Positions 56,291 through 64,000 of a stretch of 64,000 nt of DNA are shown piece after piece (the first letter of the stretch is position 1; each line of letters begins with the position of its first letter). The stretch is from Chionoecetes opilio (Eukaryota > Arthropoda > Malacostraca > Decapoda > Majidae): positions 102,438 through 166,437 of the forward strand of contig JACEEZ010023736.1 of the NCBI GenBank assembly GCA_016584305.1, written 5' to 3'. Made by a program: the position numbers and the translations under genes. The notes below the pieces were generated by a model that had not been told where the DNA came from, searched no databases, and saw nothing but the letters and a program-made list of their open reading frames with translations.

Positions 56291-57889
56291 CTTAATGGAC
56301 CTCTCGGTGGCGTTGTCCAACACGTCCAGGATGGTGAAGAAGGCGTGCCCTGACGTCACAGCCTCCGCCGCGTCCTCCTCTTCCAACACCACCAGCAAGG
56401 CGGCCTCCGTGCTCTCCAACATCTGCGCCACCAACACAGACATCTACTATATGTATTTCTATCATCATCATTCTACATCATAGGGAGGCTGGTCCTGCCA
56501 TGGCGGTGTAAATGCCAGCTTGTATTCACAGAACATTGAGAGTTTCAAGATATTGGAGTATCAAAAGTAATGAGCACTATAGTATCAGTGTCTCCAAAAC
56601 CATACGGTAGGTATTGGTAATATGGCATCCTTCATATCCCTAATCTTGAATGGCGAGACACATCTCCTCAAGACCCCCTTGGCGACCTACCCTGCGTGAG
56701 GCGGTGTAGGCTGCGCCGCTGGGGAACTGTTCTTTGCTGTATTTGAGCCACTCCTGCACCGCCGCGGCGCTGGCGTCGGCGGCCTCCAGGACGGGGAAGG
56801 CCAGCTGCGCCGCGGTGATGCCGTCCAGCTGGTCCTGCGCAGCCTGCAGCTCCCCCCTGTCCTTCTCTCCCTCCTCCATGAAGGCCAATACCCGCAGGTC
56901 CTCCTCAGACAGCAGGGTCATGGCCTTCCTGTGCTGCTGCGTCACCTTGTCCAGCTCCTGCAGCAGGCAGACGTGGCGCGTCAGGCACAGCGACAGTCTC
57001 ACACGGTACTGCTCCAGCTGGCTCAGCTCCACCTGCAGGCTGCCTCCAAGCTGTTGCAGTATCTCCCGCTGCTCCTGGATGACGGGTTGCAACTTCCGGC
57101 CCACACCGGTCTCGCCATTCTGCTTGCTCTTTCCTACTGTGGCAACAGCCATTTTTTTGGTCTGCAGTGTTCTGAATCTCCTGATCATGTTCTCCAAAGC
57201 ATAACTCACAGGGAAGTGTGTGGCCTCCTTGGCCCAATGGACAGCGAGGCAGGTGGGGCAGGTGAGGCGGCGTAGTCTATTAAGCTTGAGGCGGCAGACT
57301 CTCAGCAGGGTGGCGATACAGGGGGAGCACAGGGTGTGGCCGCAGGGCAGGGTGCGGGGCCGCTGCTCCTGCTCCTGGTAGCCACAGAAGCACACGGGGC
57401 ACTCCTCAGGCAGCTGCGGGAGGAACAGCTTGCATCAGATGAGAAATCATGTCATAACCCCTTCACGCCCAGATCTTTCCTTTGCTATATAAAATCGTAT
57501 GTTATTAGCCATAAAATTACGAAAACTAACTGAATATACAAAATAAGTTAGTGGATAAGGATACTAAACAAGTCATATCTATAAAACATTGCTTATATTC
57601 ACAAAAAATCGTCTAACGATAGTCAAATCACAATGGAAATTACGTTCTGGGTCTCAAGGGGTTAAGTAGTACTAGTCGTCCTGAAACCTCCTGAAGACAT
57701 GGAAGCCAAATAAGGGAGCATCAGCCTTGTCACATGACCACCACACCACTGCACAGACTGGCATGCGTTGATACCACAATGGGTTGCTGCCTCTTTGTGT
57801 GATGAGAAAGACTGACCAACTAACTAAGAGACCCACACAACACAGCAAAACACAGCCCTGGTACTCACCGCTCTCTCGTCCTGTGACAT
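56291..57889 (-). CDS. RING-finger protein (TRIM-like E3 ligase candidate), partial
   Basis: Inferred minus-strand exons are 57889-57869, 57413-56691 and 56443-56291, all phase 0. Donors are GTGAGT and GTAGGT, then GCAAGT (a GC-AG type). From MSQDERALPEECPVC, a C3HC4 RING is complete: C12, C15, C31, H33, C36, C39, C59, C62, with a longer than usual loop before the last pair (RVCRLKLNRLRR). Residues about 95-160 (QPVIQEQREILQQLGG .. LLQELDKVTQQHRKAM) look like coiled coil. RING plus coiled coil suggests ubiquitin-ligase activity with an E2 enzyme (family knowledge). Exon 3 (MSVLVAQMLESTEAALLVVL) is less certain; without it the protein ends CLAIQD at 56640. Any further exons would lie beyond the G-rich satellite. 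Upstream the frame stays open through a Q/E-rich repeat to M58573, so the N-terminus may be far longer. Confidence 0.75.
57458..57661. mobile_element. TTAA-flanked MITE (piggyBac-like ends), copy 2
   Basis: CCCCTTCACGCCC at the left and GGGTCTCAAGGGG at the right, as in the copy at 5604-5812. The right flank is TTAA (57662-57665) and the left is ATAA (57454-57457), one change. It lies in the first inferred intron of the RING gene. Confidence 0.85.
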
Positions 57890-57904
57890 AATGGTGGATG
57901 CTGT

Positions 57905-58573
57905 GGCCTGAGGCTGATGCTGTGCCTCCTCCTGCTGCTGTGGCTCCTGCTGCTGCTGTGGCTCCTCCTGCTGCTGTGCCTCCTGCTGCTGCTGTGCCTC
58001 CTGCTGTGCCTCCATCTGCTGCTGTGCCTCCTCCTGCTGCTGTGCCTCCATCTGCTGCTGTGCCTCCATCTGCTGCTGTGCCTCCTCCTGCTGCTGTGCC
58101 TCCTCCTGCTGCTGTGGCTCCATCTGCTGCTGTGCCTCCATCTGCTGCTGTGCCTCCTCCTGCTGCTGTGCCTCCTCCTGCTGCTGTGCCTCCTCCTGCT
58201 GCTGTGCCTCCTTCTGCTGCTGTGCCTCCTCCTGCTGCTGTGCCTCCTCCTGCTGCTGTGCCTCCTCCTGCTGCTGTGCCTCCTCCTGCTGCTGTGCCTC
58301 CTCCTGCTGCTGTGCCTCCTCCTGCTGCTGTGCCTCCTCCTGCTGCTGTGCCTCCTCCTGCTGCTGTGCCTCCATCTGCTGCTGTGCCTCCATCTGCTGC
58401 TGTGCCTCCATCTGCTGCTGTGCCTCCTCCTGCTGCTGTGCCTCCATCTGCTGCTGTGCCTCCATCTGCTGCTGTGCCTCCTGCTGTACCTCCTTCTGCT
58501 GCTGTGCCTCCTCCTGCTGCTGTGGCTCCTGCTGTGCCTCCTCCTGCTGCTGTGGCTCCATCTGCTGCTGCAT
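57905..58573 (-). repeat. 18-bp minisatellite, in frame with the RING protein as (QQQ(E/M)EA)n
   Basis: About 35 units of GCCTCCTCCTGCTGCTGT on the plus strand. On the minus strand, in the RING frame, they encode QQQEEA, QQQMEA and a few PQQQEE. There are no stops from M58573 (or M58666) down to the exon boundary. All six frames are nearly open, so translation of the repeat is not proven; it could instead be 5' untranslated sequence ahead of MSQDERA. Confidence 0.85.
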
Positions 58574-58666
58574 GGCGTCTGTGGTGCTGTGATGGCTGGG
58601 TATGGCCAGGCTATGGAAATCAAGAAGCAATGATACACCACAGATTATGACCAATGGGTGTGACAT

Positions 58667-59725
58667 AGTTTCAAATACTACTTAAAGACTACACACTAGT
58701 TTACTTTAACCTTTCGAAATACTTATAATACTCTAAGTTTATAGTTAGCATTGTTTTCTATGATTGTCTTCCCTCCTAGATACTCCTATACTAGCTATAT
58801 GACTCAGCAGTTCATACACATGGCAGCCAGTAACACAAAGCTAATAACACTGCATCAAGAATCTAAATCAACTATCTAAATATTGTCACAATACCAATGT
58901 TTCATCACTTGTTAAAATGGGTCACTATTTTTACACTATAGCTTCATCATCTCCCTTATACCTTAATTTTCTTCCTATAGCCAATACTAGAAAGAGTCCA
59001 ACTGCCTAAGAAATAGTCTGCCGGAAATAAGGCGTGGAAATTAATGATTATTTTGTGGATGATGTGTTTTGAATGAACATTAAACATACTTACTGCAAAG
59101 AAAAAATGGGTTTGGACGATTACTTTAAGATGTTTAGAAGTGAAATAAAAAGATAGACAAATGAGGCATAAGAACATTAGAAATTAACAACTAATCTTCA
59201 TTCATTCTTGAAATAGTTCCTTATTTAATATCCAACAACCTCAAATCACTCCAAAGATTTGCTATAATACTTTCATTCTTTCATGAGCTTTACCATTACC
59301 ATGTGCCTCCATACCATAGATAAACACGTCGTAAAATAAAGATACCTAATTAAAGCAAATGCAAATAGTGACATGAAAAAATTAACTAGCATTGTTTTTT
59401 TTCTATTATACTACACACACACACACACACACACAGAAAGGGGAGATTTTATAGCAGTAGCTATGTAGAGCATCAATGGGCATGGAAAAAAATTGATACA
59501 GAAAATCTGTGTGTGTGGGACGATGGAAGTACAAGAGGTTATCAAGATATTAGGGTACTGAATAGGTAGGGATATATGTACTGTATAATTATTCCTATGT
59601 TAACAGACAGTGGCCAGGGGAGTAGTATTTGACCAGAAGGCACTGTGGCACAACAGGAGGAGCGACAACACTGTGATTGCCACTTATCGCAGTTGATAAA
59701 CGTCTTGGAAGGTGAAAACAACTGT
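58667..59725. other. spacer upstream of the RING gene
   Basis: AT-rich. It holds a partial dispersed repeat at 59020-59140 (GGAAATAAGGCGTGGAAATT .. GACGATTACTTTAA) and a (CA)n run at about 59412-59433. The promoter of the RING gene may lie here, but I cannot place it. Confidence 0.4.
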
Positions 59726-59726
59726 G

Positions 59727-59783
59727 TCCAGTGACGTACACAGAAAATTGAAAAGGGGGGGCCAATATATATATATATATATA
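59727..59783. repeat. CAGTGACGTAC-type repeat end with G run and (TA)n
   Basis: CAGTGACGTACACAGAAAAT then TGAAAAGGGGGGGCC and a TA run. Similar text occurs at 63294-63325 (CGTCGTACCCAGAAAATTAA) and near 63553 (GGTACGCCACTG). It probably marks a transposon family into which the Tc1-like element inserted. Confidence 0.5.
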
Positions 59784-59880
59784 TACAGTAGCGGACGTAA
59801 ATATTGGCGTCGTCAGCCCGTAGCCCAACGCGGTAAAACAAATATGATGGTACAATAAACAGTGATTACTTACCTTAATA

Positions 59881-60909
59881 TTAATACTTTGTTGGCATCC
59901 CCTTACGTCTAATGCACTCTTTCAAACGTGATGGGACACTCTATCAAGTTTTGTAACGTGGACAGAGGGATTTCTGTCCACAATTTGAGGAGTGCCGCTT
60001 CTAGTCGGGGAAGCGTGGAGGTATCATGGTCACATAACTTGCGTTTGATAATGGACCACAAGTTTTCAATGGGATTAAGGTCAGGAGAATAGGCTGGCCA
60101 ATCCTCAATGAAGTCCACAGAGCAGTCATGAAGCCAGGTTGTCACCGATTTTGCTTTGTGGCAGGGTGCATTATCCTGCACGAATGTGTGGGCTTGGCAC
60201 ACCTCGAAGCAATCAGGCAGATTGTCACACAGCAGTTCCAAATAATTATATTGGTTCATTGACTCATTTTTGGGGAGCACCACAAGTTTCCCAACACCAT
60301 GGAAAGAGAAGCATCCCCACACCATTAAGGAATCTGGGAATCTTACAGTGTTGTGTGTGAACTTTGGCGCGTACGGATCACTGCCCGGGAGGCGATAAAC
60401 TTTCTTTTTCCTGCTGCTGGTAACTGTAAATTTTGCCTCATCACTCCAAAGTACTCCTTTCCAGTTCTCAGTATCCCAAGGGAGGTACTTGCGGCAGAAC
60501 TGAAGTCTGTTGTCCTTATGAACCTCTTTTAGGAGAGGTTTAGGTCGCGCAACAAAGTGTTTAAATCCAAGGTCGTCATGGACTCGACGTCGCACTGTCC
60601 TGACAGACACTTCACCCAGCAGTACATGGTTATTTTCCTTTAATTGTCTGCCGGAAATACTGGGACACTTATCAACATCACGCTTGATGATGTTTAATGT
60701 TCTTGGGTGGGTTTTACGGGCCTGCCAGGGGGTAATTTTTTCCGCGGCAAATCGTCGTCACCAGAGTTTGAAATTTGTTGCACCCAACGGCTGACACTTC
60801 TCACACTAACGCCTGTGTTTTCAGCAATATCTTTCACTGAGTGTCCTGCCTTGTGGAGTGACGAAATAGCACTAATGTCATCACTTGTCACTGGTCTATA
60901 CCTCCCCAT
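59881..60909 (-). pseudogene. Tc1-like DD34E-type transposase with two frameshifts
   Basis: Minus strand from MGRYRPVTSDDISAISSLHK: a paired helix-turn-helix start (VKDIAENTGVSVRSVSRWVQ), the GRPR hinge (near 60718), a second HTH (SGRQLKEN .. VSVRTVRRRVHDDLGF), then the catalytic parts. These are WSDEAKFTV (first Asp), FVQDNAPCHKAK (second Asp) and YSPDLNPIENLWSIIK (Glu). A missing base at the hinge shifts the frame. A second shift near 59938 hides the normal ending VPSRLKECIRRKGMPTKY, whose stop is at 59881. All catalytic residues remain. Shifts could be real decay or consensus errors; the perfect TIRs suggest the copy is young. Confidence 0.9.
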
Positions 60910-61567
60910 AGTCCACAGAAGAGGCAAGATAGAGGCAAAACGCTGTTGTCTTAAAATGCCGCGGGCTGGCAACTCCTCCGCGGCACCTCCCTGCACAGGC
61001 TGTAATGGATCACTGGGTGTCGTGACCTTGAGCTCAGTGACAACTGACAACACAGAGCACTGCCCCAGTTTCCCTTGCAGAGTTGCCAAATGCCCAATAA
61101 ATTAAAATATGAGAGTATGTTAGTTTTTCTGTAGTTTGCTCTGGGAACCGGTTTGCCTTTGTTTTAAAACGTGAAAATGCAGCGCTACTCATGATGTTGG
61201 CAGAAATCCCTCTATCCACACTACTGCAAAAGGTGATATAAATTGTTTGATTATGCTTAATAGACGTTAGACGTAGTGGGATGCCGTCAAAGTATAAAAT
61301 TCAAAGTAAGCAGCCATCCTTCATAATGGACCAATTTACTCTACTTGAGGTAAGGATTGATTTGACATCTTCAAGCCTCATGTAGTTGGGCAGTGATGTT
61401 GATTTTTCTATGTGAACAGTATTTTTGATGATACAGCCAATTTAAGTACAGGAAAATGTATACGCTCTAAAACGACTGGCGCCATGTTGTGACGTCACTA
61501 GCTTAGACAACAGAGCAAAACAGCTGTAAAGCGGCCGCTACTATTATGTACTACCTACTAATACACC

Positions 61568-62153
61568 AACTTGCATTACCCCTACTACCGCAAGATGACC
61601 AGTAATCCTCCTTCAAGTGATGTAGTAGGTATTCACTGTGTTTGTGAATATGTAAGTTGTAGTTTATAAGGAAAAAGTGGATAGACAGAGATAAGTGGCC
61701 CGTGACACCTGACAAGTGACGACTTCTGGGATCGGCATTCCTTATAGGGAGCTTAAATGAACCTGCAATGACATGTAAAGCTAGACAGATAGACGAACTC
61801 ATAGAGGAACAGGTAGAAATGTATGGCTTTCTTTCCCCACATAAGCAAAACATACACCCTTCGTCACTCTACTCACCACTACAACCTTTACTAACCATAC
61901 ATTTCTACCTGTTCCTCTATGAGTTCGTCTATCTGTCTAGCTGTACATGTCATTGCAGGTTCATTTAAGCTCCCTATAAGGAATGCCGATCCCAGAAGTC
62001 ATCACTTGTCTGGTGTCACGGGCCACTTTGCTCTGTCTATCCACTTTTTCCTTATAAACTACAACTTACATATTCACAAACACAGTGAATACCTACTACA
62101 TCACTTGAAGGAGGATTACTGGTCATCTTGCGGTAGTAGGGGTAATGCAAGTT
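61568..62153. mobile_element. foldback element with 259-bp arms
   Basis: Arms 61568-61826 and 61895-62153 have equal length and are reverse complements with only a few mismatches; the loop is 68 bp. Both arms contain ATGAACCTGCAATGACATGT and AGGAACAGGTAGAAATGTAT. Small open frames in both arms are mirror images and not genes. It sits in the non-coding side of the Tc1-like element. Confidence 0.9.
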
Positions 62154-62489
62154 AGTTAGGTTAGTAAAATAAAACTATAATTTGCGGTTTGCTGAGCCAA
62201 AACAAGCCGATCAGTTGATCAGGCGAGATCTGAGTCTGCAGTTACTACGTCACAACCAATCACAGCGCGTTCCGCCGTGTTGTGATATTTTGGCCCCAAA
62301 AAGGCCATATATTTCATTTATGGTGCATTTCTCAGCAAAAAGAATATGAGTACAGTGATATGTAGCCTATATTGCACCCAAAGCTTTATAATACTCCGTG
62401 TTTTAGGTGTGAGTAAATGGGTCCATTATTATCGAATGTGTTCTGCGCGTTAGGCATAGGACCGACGACGCCAATATTTACGTCCGCTA

Positions 62490-62492
<3 letters not shown>

Positions 62493-62578
<86 letters not shown>

Positions 62579-62651
62579 AATGTAAAAAAAATAAAAAAAT
62601 AAACACACACATATACATGTGTGTATATGTGAATGTGTGAATATTTAATTA

Positions 62652-62693
<42 letters not shown>

Positions 62694-63480
62694 ATATTAA
62701 TATATATATATATATAATAATAATATAATATATAAAAAATTAAAAAAAAATATATAAAAAAATCTAAAAATTAAAAAAATCAAATTAAAAAAATAAAAAT
62801 ATGAAAATCTATATATATATAAAATCAATTAATATTGAGAAAAAAAAATAAAAAAAATATAAATAAATAAACAAAATATGAAAGAAAAAAAATATAATAT
62901 AAAAAAATATAAACCCTATATATATATATAAAAAAAGAGAAAAAAAAAATTGAAAACCAAATTTTTTTATAATATATTATATATAAAAAAAAAAAAAAAA
63001 ATAATAAAAATACATATATAGATAAATTTAAAAAAAATAAAATAAATGAATTTTTATTTTTTTTATTAAAAAAATGTATCTATCATTATCTATATGAAAT
63101 ATTATAATTTTTTTTTTCTTTGCAAAGGGGGGGGGGGGGGCATGGCCGCTTTTCCTCCATTTACATTTTTAAAACAAAACGTATTTTGTATTCCTCGTTA
63201 CGGGTACTTTTTTAAAACAAGCCTAAAAAAAACCGCTCGATACTTTTTTTTAACCCTACACCCCTTGGAATAAACCCTCAGGTCATAGGTGCCCGTCGTA
63301 CCCAGAAAATTAAAAAAGGGGGGGAGGGGAAAATATATATACAGAATAAAAAATATATATTATTATATAATAATATATATATATATATATAATATTAAAA
63401 TAAAATATATATATATATTTTAATATTATATATATATAATAAAATTAAATAATAAATTATGCAAAATTTTAGATATAAAA
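62493..63480. repeat. AT microsatellites and low-complexity A/T sequence
   Basis: TA runs at 62493-62577, 62655-62720 and 63370-63440, with A-rich text between and a G run at 63127-63140. CCCAGAAAATTAAAAAAGGG near 63300 resembles 59735. The irregular A/T tracts look like poor consensus. No gene. Confidence 0.8.
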
Positions 63481-63504
63481 TTTTATTATCTTTTATTCTT
63501 TGCC

Positions 63505-63770
63505 AAAGGGGGGGGGGATAGCCCATGCCCCCCCCCCCCCCCCCCCCCCCCTCGGTACGCCACTGTTTGTACCCACTCACACCCCCCCCAAAACACCACA
63601 ACCCCTTTCCCCTTTCCCCCAAACCCCCCTCCCCCCTTTCCCCCCAAACCCCTTCTTTATTACAATCCCCCCCCCCTTTTTCCCCCCCATTCTCCATCAC
63701 CAACACACCCCCCCCGTTTATCCCCCCATCTCTACCCCATTTCCTTTTCCATCACCAGGGCAACCCCAAT
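63505..63770 (-). repeat. C-rich stretch, probable inverted relative of the G-rich satellite
   Basis: C runs with CCCCTTTCCCCCAAACCCC and CATTCTCCATCACCAACACA. On the minus strand this gives GGTGATGGAGAATGGGG and GGGGAAAGGGG words like those in 46536-55935. It contains two C homopolymers (63527-63551). The open frames are low-complexity. Confidence 0.6.
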
Positions 63771-64000
63771 GTGGAACTAGACTTGGCTATCGGGTACTTC
63801 ATGGCACCGCATAGCACTGTCGGGAATCGTAGCTCTACGTGACGACAAATGACCGTGTTTTTCCCATTCGGACGTAGTTTACATAGTCTTACAGCTGTCA
63901 GGGACTCCTCGTGACCCTCTTACGACCGTATGAAATCTACAGGCAGGTGACATTTTTGTGAGGCTATGTGGGCTATTTATCGGGGTCAAAAATTTACGAT
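63771..64000. other. right-edge sequence, nothing recognised
   Basis: Non-repetitive text (CGTACGACC, TTTACATAGTCTTACAGCTG). No domain or repeat seen. Confidence 0.4.

Larger units (their letters stand above)
59786..62492. mobile_element. Tc1-like transposon with perfect 29-bp TIRs
   Basis: CAGTAGCGGACGTAAATATT plus 9 more bases at 59786-59814 is exactly reverse-complemented at 62464-62492. TA flanks both ends, the Tc1/mariner target. It carries a minus-strand transposase gene with two frameshifts and a 586-bp foldback insertion (61568-62153). The 2.7-kb length exceeds the usual 1.2-1.8 kb because of that insertion and about 600 bp of other non-coding sequence. Confidence 0.9.

Noticed and set aside
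46811..56483. Very long glycine/tryptophan/valine-rich or proline-rich open frames, up to about 1080 codons, in several frames and both strands
   Set aside because: They are confined to the G-rich satellite, whose text lacks stop codons in most frames. There is no domain, start context or splice structure.
56734..57275. Plus-strand frames opposite the RING exon
   Set aside because: GC-rich antisense shadows without a domain.
57865..58650. Alternative frames over the RING repeat (SSRRRH, PPAAV, LLLLL)
   Set aside because: Only the QQQEEA frame continues through a phase-matched splice into the RING exon.
61551..62155. Two similar 78-100 codon frames (CLCGERKPYIS.., SSSICLAVHVIAG..)
   Set aside because: They are mirror images from the two arms of the foldback and have no domain.

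Overview
The window is eukaryotic, repeat-dominated DNA. It has multi-exon genes with GT..AG introns, very long tandem arrays, and many cut-and-paste transposons nested inside one another. Arthropod origin is suggested by dispersed TTAGG-type motifs (TTAGG is the usual arthropod telomere unit), DUF4817-type mariner relatives, and truncated RTE- and CR1-like LINEs. A short degenerate repeat near 38.73 kb resembles one I associate with decapod crustaceans, so a decapod is my best guess (inference). I see nothing prokaryotic or viral. Only one locus, a RING protein near 57 kb, looks like a possible host gene. || Layout. 0-5.2 kb: two AT-rich satellites separated by a foldback element. 5.2-11.3 kb: MITEs, microsatellites, a CCAAT/TATA cluster, no recognised gene. 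11.3-19.7 kb: the most complete unit, a convergent pair of spliced genes. One encodes a Myb/SANT-like protein (+ strand, 5 exons, 547 aa) and the other a HARBI1-type DDE nuclease (- strand, 7 exons, 343 aa). All inferred splice phases agree, which is the signature of an autonomous PIF/Harbinger transposon. 19.7-22.9 kb: MITEs and hairpins. 23.1-24.7 kb: an undisrupted RTE-like reverse transcriptase ORF. 26.6-28.9 kb: a 2.3 kb element with near-identical long inverted repeats around one ORF, which reads as an XPG/FEN1-like nuclease core joined to a TSO1-like CXC domain. 29.9-44.7 kb: several levels of nested transposons; insertion order can be read from interrupted repeats and target-site duplications. 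44.8-55.9 kb: a G-rich, almost C-free satellite interrupted by a 1.6 kb solo LTR. 56.3-58.6 kb: the RING gene on the - strand with a long in-frame Q/E-rich repeat. 59.8-62.5 kb: a Tc1-like transposon with perfect 29-bp inverted ends, two frameshifts and a 586-bp foldback inside. 62.5-64 kb: low-complexity AT and C-rich sequence. || How the parts work together. In the PIF/Harbinger family the Myb-like protein and the nuclease act jointly, and several short elements here have the 3-bp TTA/TAA target duplications and GG..GGTTCACAC ends expected of non-autonomous Harbinger relatives. Those MITEs, and others with TTAA duplications, repeatedly carry the palindrome TGACGTCA. Parts of the tandem arrays look like poor consensus, including one stretch that interleaves two different repeats, so fine structure in 1.5-2.25, 4.85-5.2, 47-56 and 62.5-63.5 kb should not be trusted.
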